This document shows positions 43,653 through 52,663 of a DNA stretch of 64,000 nt, one piece after another (positions within the stretch are counted from its first letter, which is position 1; each line of letters begins with the position of its first letter). This DNA comes from Solicola gregarius (lineage in GTDB: Bacteria > Actinomycetota > Actinomycetes > Propionibacteriales > Nocardioidaceae), in the NCBI RefSeq assembly GCF_025790165.1, contig NZ_CP094970.1, forward strand, positions 1,240,001-1,304,000, given 5' to 3'. The translations under genes were made by a program, and so were the position numbers. The notes under the pieces were generated by a model. It made no database searches. It was given only the letters and a program-made list of their open reading frames with translations, and had not been told where the DNA came from.

Positions 43653-44092
43653 ACGGTGGACAACCTCTCCAGGATCACAACGGCTTCACGCAACGTCTCG
43701 CGTTCGCCCGGCTCGAGCTCGCGCAGCCGCTTGGCCAGCCAGACGTCACGGCGCTTGCGCTCGGCGGCCAGCCATTGCTCGCCGTCGTCGGAGATGGAGA
43801 TCACGACCTGGCGGCCGTCGGTCGGGTGTGGCGCGCGGGTCACATAACCCATGTCTGCAAGGCAGTTGACGATGCGCGTCATCGTCGGCGGCTTGACCTG
43901 CTCCGCCTCGGCGAGCGCGCCCAGCGTGAGCGCACCGAGGCGACGCAGTGCGCCGAGTACGGCGGCCTGGTTGGGCGTCAGGTCCGACCGTCGCTCCTTG
44001 CGGAGGCGCCGGTTCAGCCGTACGACCGCGACCGCGAGGGCCTGCGCGAGCCCGATGTCGGTACGAGCGAGCTTCGCGACATGATCGGGCAT
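43649..44092 (-). CDS. MarR-family repressor
   Basis: 147 residues (153 if ATG 44110 is used). MPDHVAKLARTDIG, LTPNQAAVLGALRRLGALTLGALAEAEQVKPPTMTRIVNCLADMGYV, HPTDGRQVVISISDDGE: MarR winged helix. A 10-bp inverted repeat covers both candidate starts and would be occupied by this protein. First gene of a two-gene operon with the MFS exporter. I prefer ATG 44092 because the operator then lies wholly upstream. Confidence 0.85.
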   Translation of the reverse strand: MPDHVAKLARTDIGLAQALAVAVVRLNRRLRKERRSDLTPNQAAVLGALRRLGALTLGALAEAEQVKPPTMTRIVNCLADMGYVTRAPHPTDGRQVVISISDDGEQWLAAERKRRDVWLAKRLRELEPGERETLREAVVILERLSTV

Positions 44093-44094
44093 AT

Positions 44095-44124
44095 CGTTAG
44101 CATAAGTCATTACCTATGCTAACG
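44095..44124. promoter_or_regulatory. MarR operator
   Basis: CGTTAGCATA (44095-44104) and TATGCTAACG (44115-44124) form a perfect 10-bp inverted repeat over AGTCATTACC. It is immediately upstream of the MarR gene and overlaps the alternative start at 44110. This is the usual size and position of a MarR autoregulatory site. Confidence 0.7.
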
Positions 44125-44153
44125 ACATCTCCGAACGGGGTATTCCTCGTCAC

Positions 44154-44170
44154 ATGAGGCGGGACCTCAT
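44154..44170. terminator. Short stem-loop after the NCS2 permease gene
   Basis: ATGAGG (44154-44159) and CCTCAT (44165-44170) with loop CGGGA lie just past the NCS2 permease stop on the minus strand (44173). Only 6 bp, no T-run, so weak. Confidence 0.25.
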
Positions 44171-44172
44171 AG

Positions 44173-45627
44173 TCAGCTGACCCAGTGACGCACCGGCTCG
44201 ATCGCGAAGTACAGCACGAACATCGCCGCGACTACCCACATCAGTGGGTGCACGACACTCGCCTTGCCACGTACGACCTTCAGCAGCACGTACGTGATGA
44301 ACCCGGCACCGATGCCCGCAGTGATCGAGTACGCGAACGGCATCAGCGCGATGGTCAGGAACGCCGGGATGGCGATCTCGATGTCGTCCCATGGGATGCC
44401 CTTGACCTGCGCCATCATCAGGAACCCGACGAGCACCAGGGCAGGGGTCGCCGCTTCGTTGGGGATGGCGCTGACCAGCGGCGTGAAGAACGCCGCGAGC
44501 AGGAACAGCGCGCCGGTCACGACACTCGCGAGCCCCGTACGCGCGCCCTCCCCGACGCCGGACGCCGACTCGATGTACGACGTGTTGCTCGAGATGCTCG
44601 ATGCTCCACCGGCGATCGCCGCGACCGAGTCGACGACCAGGATGCGCTGCGTGTGTGGCGGCGTGCCGTCCTCGTCGTTGAGACCGGCCTCGGCGCCGAT
44701 CGCCGTCATCGTGCCCATGGTGTCGAAGAAGTCGGCGAGCAGCAGGGTGAAGACCAGCAGCAGGACGGTGACGAACCCGGCCTCCTCGAACGACCCGAGC
44801 AGGTTGAACTCCCCGAGGAGCGAGAGATCGGGGAGGTCGGCGATGTCGTCGGGCCACGCCGGCACGTTGAGGTTCCACCCCCGCGCGTTGACGAGCTCGC
44901 CGTCGACGACGCTTGGCCCGACGTCGGCGATCGCCTCCACGACCACCGCGAGGATCGTCGTTGCGACGATCCCGAGCAGGATCGCGCCGGGCACCCGGCG
45001 CGCGTACAGCGTGATCATCAGCAGCAGCCCGAGGCAGAAGACCAGCACCGGCCATCCCGCGAGCGTGTTGTTCTCCTCGGGCAGGCCGAGCCCGATCGGC
45101 GGTGCGGCCAGGCCGGTGCTGCGTACAACTCCCGCGTCGACGAGGCCGACCAGCGTGATGAACAACCCGATGCCCACGGAGATCGCGGTCTTCAGCGGCA
45201 CCGGCACCGCCAGGAACACCGCCCGCCGGAAGCCGGTCAGCACCAGGACGAGGATCACAACCCCCTCGATCACGACGAGACCCATCGCGTCCGCCCACGT
45301 CATCTGCTGCGCCACCGCGTACGCGAGGAACGCGTTGAGACCCAGCCCGGTGGCCAGCGCCAGCGGGAAATTCGCGACGACGCCCATCAGGATCGTGATG
45401 ACGCCGGCGACGAGTGCAGTGGTGACGGCGACGAGACCGAACGCCTCGGCAGCATCACCGCCGCCGATGAACCCGCCGTCCGCGTCGGGTACGCCGGAGA
45501 TGATGATCGGGTTCAAGACGATGATGTACGCCATCGTGAAGAACGTGACGACGCCGCCGCGTACCTCGCGGCCGACCGTGGACCCACGACGGGAGATCTG
45601 GAAGTAGCGATCGAGGCTGGCGATCAT
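44173..45627 (-). CDS. NCS2-family purine permease
   Basis: 484 residues, 12 to 14 membrane segments. FQISRRGSTVGREVRGGVVTFFTMAYIIVLNP, the ATGLGLNAFLAYAV stretch, LLADFFDTMGTMTAIGAEAGL, SSNTSYIESASGVGEGARTGLASVVTG are diagnostic of AzgA-like adenine/guanine/hypoxanthine permeases, driven by protons. ATG 45627. Divergent from the DUF2530 gene. Confidence 0.93.
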   Translation of the reverse strand: MIASLDRYFQISRRGSTVGREVRGGVVTFFTMAYIIVLNPIIISGVPDADGGFIGGGDAAEAFGLVAVTTALVAGVITILMGVVANFPLALATGLGLNAFLAYAVAQQMTWADAMGLVVIEGVVILVLVLTGFRRAVFLAVPVPLKTAISVGIGLFITLVGLVDAGVVRSTGLAAPPIGLGLPEENNTLAGWPVLVFCLGLLLMITLYARRVPGAILLGIVATTILAVVVEAIADVGPSVVDGELVNARGWNLNVPAWPDDIADLPDLSLLGEFNLLGSFEEAGFVTVLLLVFTLLLADFFDTMGTMTAIGAEAGLNDEDGTPPHTQRILVVDSVAAIAGGASSISSNTSYIESASGVGEGARTGLASVVTGALFLLAAFFTPLVSAIPNEAATPALVLVGFLMMAQVKGIPWDDIEIAIPAFLTIALMPFAYSITAGIGAGFITYVLLKVVRGKASVVHPLMWVVAAMFVLYFAIEPVRHWVS

Positions 45628-45700
45628 GTCGCTCCTGGTCTGGGAGGTGGCCGCGAGCCGTGTAGAACCCGCTGCCGTCGGGCAGCGGTAGCCTAGTGCT

Positions 45701-46099
45701 GTGAGTCATTCCGCGCAGCCCAGCGAGCCCCCGAGCAACCGCGAGCGCGCGCGCCGGGAGCGGATCGCGCGGCGCCACGAGCTCGGCCGGCCCGATGTCA
45801 CTGAGATCGAGGTCGGCCAGCGCACGTACGCGGTTGCGGAGGTCGAACCGCTCGACGTCGACGGCGTCCGTACGGTCACCATCGGCACGGCGCTGTGGCT
45901 GGTCGCGTTCGTCGCCCTGCTGCCGTTCGTCGGCCCGCTACGCGATGCCGGACAGATCTGGTGGTTGTGGACCTGCCTGGCCGGCTTCGGCCTGGGCCTG
46001 ATCGGCATCGAATACTGCCGGCGACGCCGCCAGGCGCTCCAGCTCCAGCCGGGTCTGCGCCGCAACGACACCTCGCAGTTCGGCGCGGCGGGCTCGTAA
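45701..46099 (+). CDS. DUF2530 membrane protein
   Basis: 132 residues. A basic N-terminal stretch, then TYAVAEVEPLDVDGVRTVTIGTALWLVAFVALLPF, two membrane segments (about 60-80 and 88-108) and the basic YCRRRRQALQ. The family is confined to actinobacteria and its function is unknown. GTG 45701. A strong stem-loop follows. Confidence 0.8.
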   Translation: MSHSAQPSEPPSNRERARRERIARRHELGRPDVTEIEVGQRTYAVAEVEPLDVDGVRTVTIGTALWLVAFVALLPFVGPLRDAGQIWWLWTCLAGFGLGLIGIEYCRRRRQALQLQPGLRRNDTSQFGAAGS

Positions 46100-46114
46100 C
46101 CGACAACGGTTCAT

Positions 46115-46156
46115 ACGAGAGCGGGGTTCCGGCGATTGCCGGAACCCCGCTCTCGT
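46115..46156. terminator. Bidirectional intrinsic-type terminator
   Basis: ACGAGAGCGGGGTTCCGGC (46115-46133) and its exact complement (46138-46156) form a 19-bp stem closed by GATT. It stands between the convergent DUF2530 and DHA2 exporter genes, 15 bases after one stop and 16 before the other, and can terminate both. Confidence 0.9.
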
Positions 46157-46172
46157 GTACAGCGCTCGACGA

Positions 46173-47762
46173 CTACCCGACGTTCGCATCGACCTCGTCG
46201 TCGTCGTACTTGCGTACGGTCAGCCGCAGCGGCACCTCGCGGATCGAGACGACCGCGATCAGGCTGATCACCGCAACCACGGCCGCGACCAGGAAGATCC
46301 GCCCCGTCGCGTCGGCGTACGACATGCGAATCACGTCGACGACCGGCTCGGGAAGACTCTTGAGGTCGAGCACGCTGGACGACCCCCCGCCCGCGGATGC
46401 CTGGTCGGGATCGACGCCCAGGTCGGACAGGCCAGCGGCGATCTTGTCCGAGACCCGTGAGGCCAGGATGGCGCCGAGTACCGAGACGCCGACGGCGCCT
46501 CCGAGAGAGCGGAAGAACGCGACGGTGCCACTTGCCGCACCGACCTCGGTCACGTCGACGGTGTTCTGCACGGCGAGCACGAGGTTCTGCATCATCATGC
46601 CCATTCCGAGGCCCATCAGGATCATGAAGATGCTCATGTGCCAGATCGGCGTCGCGTGGTCGATCGTGCCGAGCATGCCGAGTCCGCAGATCAGCAGGAT
46701 GCTGCCCGCGACCAGGAAGCGCTTCCACTTGCCCGTTCGGGTGATGATCGCGCCCGCACCGGTCGTACCGACGAACGAACCGAGCATCATCGGGACCATC
46801 AGCAGACCGGCCTCGGTCGGCGAGTAGCCCTGCGCGACCTGGAAGAACTGACCGAGGAACACCGAGCTGCCGAACATCGCGATGCCCACCGCGACGCTGG
46901 CGACGATCGCCAGTGCGGTCGTGCGCTCGCGTACGACCCACAGCGGCACCAGCGGCTCCGGATGCTTGCTCTCGACGTAGATCGCGCAGGCCGCGGCGAC
47001 CAGGGCGCCGACGACGAACAGCGCCGACTCCCAGGACATCCAGTCGAAGCTCTGACCCGCGAACGAGACCCAGACGAGCGGCAGGCTCGCCGCGATCGAG
47101 ATCAGGATCGCCCCGACGTAGTCGATGCGGACCTTGCGCTTGATCGTCTCGATGTGCAGGTAGCGCTGCAGGATCACCAGGCTCACCACCGCGAGCGGCA
47201 CGCAGACGTAGAAGCACCAGCGCCAGCCGAGCCAATTCGTGTCGACGATGACCCCACCGATGAGCGGGCCGCTGATCGTGGCGAGGGCCATCGTCGCGCC
47301 CATGTAGCCGCTGTAACGGCCGCGGTCGCGTGGCGGGATCACCGACCCGATGATCGACTGCGCGAGCGCCGTCAACCCGCCCATGCCGAGACCCTGCAGG
47401 GCGCGACAGGTCAACAGCTCGGGGACGTTCTGGGACATGCCGGCAAAGATCGAGCCGACGACGAAGACGATGATCGCGAGCTGGACGAGCAGCTTCTTGT
47501 TGAACAGGTCCGAGAGCTTTGCCCAGATCGGGGTCGAGACCGTCATCGCGAGCAGGGAGATCGTGACAACCCAGGTGTACTGGGTCTGGCTGCCCTCGAG
47601 ATCACCGATGATGGTCGGCAGCGCGTTCGACACGATCGTCGAGCTGACGATCGCGGTGAACAGCGCCGCGAGCAGGCCGGCGAGCACCTCGAGGATCTCT
47701 CGATGTGTCATCTCCGGTTCGTGCGCCTCACTCCGGTTCGGCGCCGTTGATGCTGAGGTCAT
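46173..47762 (-). CDS. DHA2-family MFS multidrug exporter (14-TM type)
   Basis: 529 residues. VLAGLLAALFTAIVSSTIVSNALPTIIGDLEG, TYTWVVTISLLAMTVSTPIWAKLSDLFNKK (motif A), GLGMGGLTALAQSIIGSVIPPRDRGRYSGYMG (motif C region) and a long C-terminal loop. EmrB/QacA type: exports hydrophobic drugs by proton antiport. ATG 47762 overlaps the stop of the MarR gene (ATGA), so the operon is repressor-exporter, as at 42.3-44.1 kb. Confidence 0.93.
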   Translation of the reverse strand: MTSASTAPNRSEAHEPEMTHREILEVLAGLLAALFTAIVSSTIVSNALPTIIGDLEGSQTQYTWVVTISLLAMTVSTPIWAKLSDLFNKKLLVQLAIIVFVVGSIFAGMSQNVPELLTCRALQGLGMGGLTALAQSIIGSVIPPRDRGRYSGYMGATMALATISGPLIGGVIVDTNWLGWRWCFYVCVPLAVVSLVILQRYLHIETIKRKVRIDYVGAILISIAASLPLVWVSFAGQSFDWMSWESALFVVGALVAAACAIYVESKHPEPLVPLWVVRERTTALAIVASVAVGIAMFGSSVFLGQFFQVAQGYSPTEAGLLMVPMMLGSFVGTTGAGAIITRTGKWKRFLVAGSILLICGLGMLGTIDHATPIWHMSIFMILMGLGMGMMMQNLVLAVQNTVDVTEVGAASGTVAFFRSLGGAVGVSVLGAILASRVSDKIAAGLSDLGVDPDQASAGGGSSSVLDLKSLPEPVVDVIRMSYADATGRIFLVAAVVAVISLIAVVSIREVPLRLTVRKYDDDEVDANVG

Positions 47763-48220
47763 GAGTCCTTCTCGTCGTGATGGTCGTGAAGCAGCTTGGC
47801 CGCGACCTCGTCGAGGACGGCGGCCGTGTGCGCGATGCGCTCCTCGCTCCAGTCTTCGAACCGCTGGGCGAGGTAGTGCGAGTACTTCCGGTCGAACTCG
47901 GCCAGGAGCTCGCGCCCGGCCTCGGTGATGGCGAGCAGCGCGGCGCGGGCGTCGGCGGGATCGGTACGCCGCTCGACGTACCCTCGCTCGACCAGGCAAC
48001 CGACCTGGCGGCTCACGACCGATGCGTCGATGCCGTACTCGGTGGCGATGTCACCCGCGCGGGAGTCGCCGTGGGTGAGCAGGTAGCGCAGCAGGGCGGA
48101 GTCCGTGCGGCTGAGCGATGTCTCGAGGCGGTCGAACCTGCGGCCGCTCGCGCGCATCGCGCGACTGAACCTGGTGATCGCGTCGAGCAGCGTCGGCCTC
48201 GTTGGCGCAGTGGTTGTCAT
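47759..48220 (-). CDS. MarR-family repressor of the DHA2 exporter
   Basis: 153 residues, ATG 48220. RFDRLETSLSRTDSALLRYLLTHGDSRAGDIATEYGIDASVVSRQVGCLVERGYVERRTDPADARAALLAIT is a MarR winged helix. Upstream (48240-48290) there are TTGGTT/AACCAA half sites that may be its operator. It probably represses itself and the exporter; ligand unknown. Confidence 0.9.
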   Translation of the reverse strand: MTTTAPTRPTLLDAITRFSRAMRASGRRFDRLETSLSRTDSALLRYLLTHGDSRAGDIATEYGIDASVVSRQVGCLVERGYVERRTDPADARAALLAITEAGRELLAEFDRKYSHYLAQRFEDWSEERIAHTAAVLDEVAAKLLHDHHDEKDS

Positions 48221-48311
48221 GGGCGTTCCCGGGGGATGGATACTTGGTTTCCGCAAGCAACCGTACATCGTGTGTATGCAGCAACCAAATGAATGTGGCG
48301 GGCGGCACATG

Positions 48312-48409
48312 ACGTACCTTTACCATGTTTACATGGTAAACAGTCGCCTTGCACGGCAGATTCGCCATGCAAGGCGTACCTTTACCATGTAAACATGGTA
48401 AAGGTACGT
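48312..48409. repeat. 98-bp nested palindrome
   Basis: Perfect 29-bp arms: ACGTACCTTTACCATGTTTA... (48312-48340) and its complement (48381-48409). Each arm contains the smaller palindrome TTTACCATG...CATGGTAAA. Between them a second stem GCCTTGCA (48346-48353) and TGCAAGGC (48368-48375). It starts 5 bases after the DUF3027 stop on the minus strand. It resembles a small mobile element of the palindromic kind, and works as a terminator for DUF3027. Confidence 0.85.
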
Positions 48410-48414
48410 CCTCG

Positions 48415-49197
48415 CTAGAACAGCTCGATGTCGTCGGCACCGACCGTGTCGAGCACCGGCGCCGGCAGCTTGCGCGGCGCCGATGCGCGCGACAGCTTCG
48501 TCTTCGAGTGCGCACCGCAGCCGTGGTCGAGCGAGACCACCCGGCCGTCGTCGTTGGCCAGCCCGTTGGAGCAGACACCGAACAGGGTGCCGAGCGGCCC
48601 GGACATCGACACCAGGAAACCGCACGTACGACAGTGGTGCGGCGCCTGCCTGGTCAGCTCGTTGTCGGGACCCTGCGGACCCTCGTACCACCGCTCCGCC
48701 GCGAGGTCGCGGCCTTCGAGCGAGAGCACGCGGAGCCGGCCGAGGCCGACCTCGTCCGCGACCGGGCGCACCGAGCTCGGGTCGACCAGTGCGTCGACGG
48801 CCGAGTCGCCCGCGGACCAGCCGGGCACGAGCCGCGGGTCGTCGTCCTCGGGCGGCAGCAGGTCGCCGGGGCTCATGTCGCCGGGTTGTACGCGCTCGCG
48901 GTAGGGGGTCCAGTCGGGCGCGATGATCGCATCGGCGCCGGGCAGCAGCACGATCTCGTTCACGGTGACCGACCGCTGACGCGGCGCCCGCGTCACGGTC
49001 ACCGACCAGCGCCACCCGCGGTAGCCGCGGCGGGTGCAGGCGAACTCGTGCGAAACCGTGCGCTCACCCTCCGCGCGTACGCCCTGGTGTTCGCCGACGT
49101 CGGCGGGCCCGACCGCCTCGAGCAGGGCAGCGCGAGCCGCCTCGACGGCATTGGCGCCGACCGAGTCGGGGCGCGACGTACGTGCTGTTGGTGCCAC
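48415..49197 (-). CDS. DUF3027-family protein
   Basis: 260 residues, GTG 49197. Key segments: RPDSVGANAVEAARAALLEAVGP, EGERTVSHEFACTRRGYRGWRWSVTVTRA, EIVLLPGADAIIAPDWTPYRERVQPGD and CRTCGFLVSMSGPLGTLFGVCSN, with the CxxC of a likely zinc site. Confined to actinobacteria, cytosolic, unknown role. Its neighbourhood with the MFS and cold-shock genes recurs in actinobacteria. Confidence 0.88.
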   Translation of the reverse strand: MAPTARTSRPDSVGANAVEAARAALLEAVGPADVGEHQGVRAEGERTVSHEFACTRRGYRGWRWSVTVTRAPRQRSVTVNEIVLLPGADAIIAPDWTPYRERVQPGDMSPGDLLPPEDDDPRLVPGWSAGDSAVDALVDPSSVRPVADEVGLGRLRVLSLEGRDLAAERWYEGPQGPDNELTRQAPHHCRTCGFLVSMSGPLGTLFGVCSNGLANDDGRVVSLDHGCGAHSKTKLSRASAPRKLPAPVLDTVGADDIELF

Positions 49198-49312
49198 GAG
49201 ACCGATTCTCTCGCACGAGCATCCCCGCACGCCAACCGGCCGCCACTCTCGCGTCGACCGAGACCCGGACGTCGGCTGAACGCAGTCCCCGGCGTGCGGC
49301 AGGATAAGGGCC

Positions 49313-50923
49313 GTGGAGCCACCGAACCAGCCGCCGCCCCCGGGCGATCCGGGGCCGCAGCACGACGGCCCCGAGTCCCGCCGCGCGGCGAAGGCGGCCC
49401 AGTCGACCGGCCGGGCCGCCCAGGCCGTCGGACGCAGCGGGCGGTTCGCAGTACGCAAGGCCCGCCAGCTCACGCATGCACAGGGCGCGGGTGAGTCCGG
49501 ACTGGCCCGCCTGCTCGAGCTGCACGCCTTCAACACCGGCGGCGACGCCGCGGTCGCCGTCGCGCTCGCCGGCACGTTGTTCTTCGCCGGCGCCACCAGC
49601 GAGGCGCGCAGCGACGTCGCGTGGTTCCTGCTCCTCACGATGGTTCCGTTCGCGATCGTCGCACCGCTGATCGGGCCCTTCCTCGACAGGTTCCGCCGCG
49701 GTCGCAGGTGGGCGATCGGCGCGACCATGGCGATCCGGGCATTCTGCTGCTGGATTCTCGCCGGCGCGGTCGCGGACGAGTCGACGGCGACGCTCTACCC
49801 GGCGGCACTCGGCGTGCTCGTGGCGTCGAAGGCGTACGGCGTGACGCGCGCCTCGGCCGTCCCCCGGCTGCTGCCACCGCAGATCACGCTCGTGAAGGCG
49901 AACTCTCGCATCTCGCTCACGGGCACGGCCGGTGCGATGCTGTCTGGGCCCATCGCGGCCGCCACTGCGCTGATCGGCGCCGAGTGGACCTGCCGGTACG
50001 CGTTCGTGCTGTTCACGATCGCGACCATCCTCGCGATCCTGCTGCCCGAGCGTGTCGACTCCTCCGAGGGCGAGGAACAGGTCGGCATGGCGTCGATGGG
50101 CGGTGCGCGTACGCGCGGTGGCCCGGCGATCGCGCCGAGTGTCGTCAGGGCGCTCCGCGGCAACGCCGGCATGCGGTTCCTGATCGGGTTCCTGCTGATG
50201 TACATGGCGTTCGTGATGCGCAACCCGACCTTCGACGGATGGGACAGCACCACCGAGACGACCATCCTGCTCGGTCTCGTCCTCGGTTCTCTCGGAGCCG
50301 GCCAGACGGCCGGCACGCTGATCGCGTCGTTCGTACGATCGCGGGCGCCCGAGGCGGTGATTCTGGTCGTGATGGTGCTCGAGGCGATCGTGCTCGTCGC
50401 GTGCACCCTGCTGTTCTCGATCCCGGCGGCGATCATCCTCGCCCTCACCGCGGGCGTGTGCGGCTCCCTCGGCAAGCTCAGCCTCGACGCGCTGATCCAG
50501 CGCGACATCTCAGAAGACGTACGTACGAGCGTGTTCGCGCGGTCCGAGACGCTGATGCAGCTGTCGTGGGTCGTCGGGGGCTTCGTCGGCATCCTCGCAC
50601 CGCTCGACCCGCCACGCATCGGGCTGACGATCGCGTCGATCTGTGTGGTCGTGTGGACCGGGTTCGTCCTGTACGCGCGGGTCTCGTCGAGGCGCGCGGC
50701 GCATCCGTCGGCGCAGCAGGCGCCCGATGACCCGAATCCGACCCGGCGCGAGGCCAGGCCGGCGGACGCCACACGCGCCTACCCGGAGCCTCGGCACACC
50801 CATCCGGACGACCGGACGATCCCGCACGAGCCGATCCCGCCGGACGACCCGACGCTCCGCAACCGACCGGGTAGGCACGACCCGCCGCCCCCGCCGCCGA
50901 CCGAGCCGCCATACAACGCCTAA
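49313..50923 (+). CDS. MFS-type membrane protein with Pro-rich C terminus
   Basis: 536 residues. An N-terminal Pro/Gly and basic stretch precedes about 12 membrane segments starting at LLELHAFNTGGDAAVAVALAGTLFF. Landmarks GPFLDRFRRGRRW and ASKAYGVTRASAVPRLLPPQI are those of the actinobacterial MFS group linked to DUF3027. The last 65 residues are Pro/Asp/Arg-rich and disordered (ending PPYNA). Divergent from DUF3027; likely a transporter, substrate unknown. Confidence 0.88.
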   Translation: MEPPNQPPPPGDPGPQHDGPESRRAAKAAQSTGRAAQAVGRSGRFAVRKARQLTHAQGAGESGLARLLELHAFNTGGDAAVAVALAGTLFFAGATSEARSDVAWFLLLTMVPFAIVAPLIGPFLDRFRRGRRWAIGATMAIRAFCCWILAGAVADESTATLYPAALGVLVASKAYGVTRASAVPRLLPPQITLVKANSRISLTGTAGAMLSGPIAAATALIGAEWTCRYAFVLFTIATILAILLPERVDSSEGEEQVGMASMGGARTRGGPAIAPSVVRALRGNAGMRFLIGFLLMYMAFVMRNPTFDGWDSTTETTILLGLVLGSLGAGQTAGTLIASFVRSRAPEAVILVVMVLEAIVLVACTLLFSIPAAIILALTAGVCGSLGKLSLDALIQRDISEDVRTSVFARSETLMQLSWVVGGFVGILAPLDPPRIGLTIASICVVVWTGFVLYARVSSRRAAHPSAQQAPDDPNPTRREARPADATRAYPEPRHTHPDDRTIPHEPIPPDDPTLRNRPGRHDPPPPPPTEPPYNA

Positions 50924-50939
50924 CCCTCGAACAGCGCCC

Positions 50940-51335
50940 CTACGAGTCGAGCTGGTCGGCGAGTGCGCGGAGCAGTGAGGCGGTCGGCTTCGCCGTTCGG
51001 GAGTCCGGGTGCCGGCCGTGCCGGTAGCCCTCGCCGAGGCCGTCGAGGAGACCGATCAGGTCTTCGACGATCACGACCATCTCCTCGGGCGGCTTACGAC
51101 TCGCCCGCGCCTTCGCCTTCGCGACCGACGGCGGCTTGTCGAGAAGGCGTACCTGCAGGGCCTGGTCGCCCTTGCGTCCCTGCACGATGCCGAACTCGAC
51201 CCGCGTGCCCGACTTCAGGGCCGTCACGTCCGACGGCAGCGCGTCGGACCGGACGAAGACGTCGCCGCCCTCGTCCTTGCTCAGGAAGCCGAAACCCTTG
51301 TCGGCGTCGTACCACTTCACCTTGCCAGTGGGCAC
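50940..51335 (-). CDS. Cold-shock-domain protein with C-terminal extension
   Basis: 131 residues. The first 70 are a cold-shock fold: PTGKVKWYDADKGFGFLSKDEGGDVFVRSDALP (RNP-like FGFLxxDxGxDVFV), and GDQALQVRLL. The C-terminal 60 residues include RASRKPPEEMVVIVEDLIGLLDGLGEGYRHG, a helical region found in the longer actinobacterial proteins. It probably binds RNA or single-stranded DNA. GTG 51335 has GAAAGG upstream; the frame is open to a TTG at 51371. Confidence 0.9.
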   Translation of the reverse strand: MPTGKVKWYDADKGFGFLSKDEGGDVFVRSDALPSDVTALKSGTRVEFGIVQGRKGDQALQVRLLDKPPSVAKAKARASRKPPEEMVVIVEDLIGLLDGLGEGYRHGRHPDSRTAKPTASLLRALADQLDS

Positions 51336-51416
51336 GGGTGGCCTTTCGTCGTGATCGGATGCATTGGGCAAAGCCTAAGACACTGCCGCCCTCCGGTTCA
51401 CGCGGTTAGATAGACG

Positions 51417-52601
51417 CTAGTCGTCGGTCCATGCATCCTCGCCGCGCCCGGCGAAGCCGTTGGGGTCGGCCGGCACCTCCAGCGTCGCCTCCGGCTCGAG
51501 GTCCACGGGGTCGTCGTCGAGCCGAGTGCCCTTGGCGGGCACGTCCTCCGCCGGCACGTCTTCTGCCGGCACGTCTTCTGCCGGCACGTCCTCGGCGGGC
51601 TCGCTCCGGGTGGCCTCCGAACGCGGGGTGCGGCGGTCGAACCGCACGTCCACCAGCTCGTAGCCCTTGTGCCGCTGTGCCCGCACGTAGCCGGCGTACG
51701 CGCGTTTGTCGGCCTCGGTGAGGTCGACGTTGTCGGTGAACGGGGTGAGCAGCGCGCGCGGGTAGAGGCGCTTGGCGAGTACGACGTTGATCTCGATCCC
51801 GAAGACGACGATGAACGCGCCGATGTAGATCAACCCGATGAGTCCGAGGACCAGCGCGAACGTACCGTTGACCTCGCTCGCCCCCTGGAGCACCTCGCGT
51901 ACGTAGATCTCGCCGACTTGCTGCAGGAAGTGCCACGCGACCGCGACCGCGATCGCGCCGGGTGCGGCGCTGCGCAGGCGATGGTCGTACGCCGAGGCGA
52001 GCCTGAACAACGCGGTGAAGATGGACGCGAACAGCACCGTGGTCGCAACCGGGATCACCCAACCCGGCATCGACCCGATCGGGCCACCGAGCACATCGGA
52101 GTTGCGGGCGAACGTCGACCCGATCGCCGTCGCGAGCAGGGCGAGCCCGGCGATCAGCAGCAGGACGACGCTCTTGAGCCGCGAGACGATCGGGTTCGGC
52201 CGCGCGTTTCGCGGCACTGCCCATGCCACGTTGATCGCGTGCTGACCGGCCTGCGCGACCCCGAGTGAGCCGTACAACGCGACGAGCAGGCCGATCGTCA
52301 CCGAGGCCGTGCTCCCGCTGAGCTCATCGGGTTGCGCGAGCCGGTCGCCGATCACCGGGAACTGGCCGAGTGCGGAGTTGAAGATCTCGTCGCGAAGGGC
52401 GTCGTCGCCCTGCAGGAAAAGGCCCAGCAGCGATGTGCCCAGGAGGAGCAGCGGGAAGATCGCGATGAATGCGTAGTACGTGATCATCGCCGCGAGATAG
52501 TTGCCCTGGTCGTCGCCGAACTTGTAGATGACGGCGATCGGATAGCCGAGCACGGCATGACGGCGCTGGAAGCCGTCGATCCGCTCGGTCAGGGTGGACA
52601 C
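51417..52601 (-). CDS. YihY/BrkB-family inner membrane protein
   Basis: 394 residues. DDQGNYLAAMITYYAFIAIFPLLLLGTSLLGLFLQ and ARPNPIVSRLKSVVLLLIAGLALLAT are the family signature; about six membrane segments, then a charged C-terminal tail with the repeat AEDVP four times (15-bp DNA repeat). The RNase BN name is an old error; it is a membrane transport or lipid-handling protein of uncertain role. GTG 52601. Confidence 0.9.
   Translation of the reverse strand: MSTLTERIDGFQRRHAVLGYPIAVIYKFGDDQGNYLAAMITYYAFIAIFPLLLLGTSLLGLFLQGDDALRDEIFNSALGQFPVIGDRLAQPDELSGSTASVTIGLLVALYGSLGVAQAGQHAINVAWAVPRNARPNPIVSRLKSVVLLLIAGLALLATAIGSTFARNSDVLGGPIGSMPGWVIPVATTVLFASIFTALFRLASAYDHRLRSAAPGAIAVAVAWHFLQQVGEIYVREVLQGASEVNGTFALVLGLIGLIYIGAFIVVFGIEINVVLAKRLYPRALLTPFTDNVDLTEADKRAYAGYVRAQRHKGYELVDVRFDRRTPRSEATRSEPAEDVPAEDVPAEDVPAEDVPAKGTRLDDDPVDLEPEATLEVPADPNGFAGRGEDAWTDD
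51536..51600. repeat. 15-bp tandem repeat inside the BrkB gene
   Basis: Four copies of a 15-base unit with core GGCACGTC(T/C)TC encode AEDVPAEDVPAEDVPAEDVP in the C-terminal tail of the BrkB-family protein. The third-position differences among the copies show that it is not brand new. A likely length-variable site. Confidence 0.85.
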
Positions 52602-52663
52602 GCGGATACGCTATCTGCTATCGCTCGCGCCGCGCCGGGTACGCGCCCGCGCGACCCGTCGAG

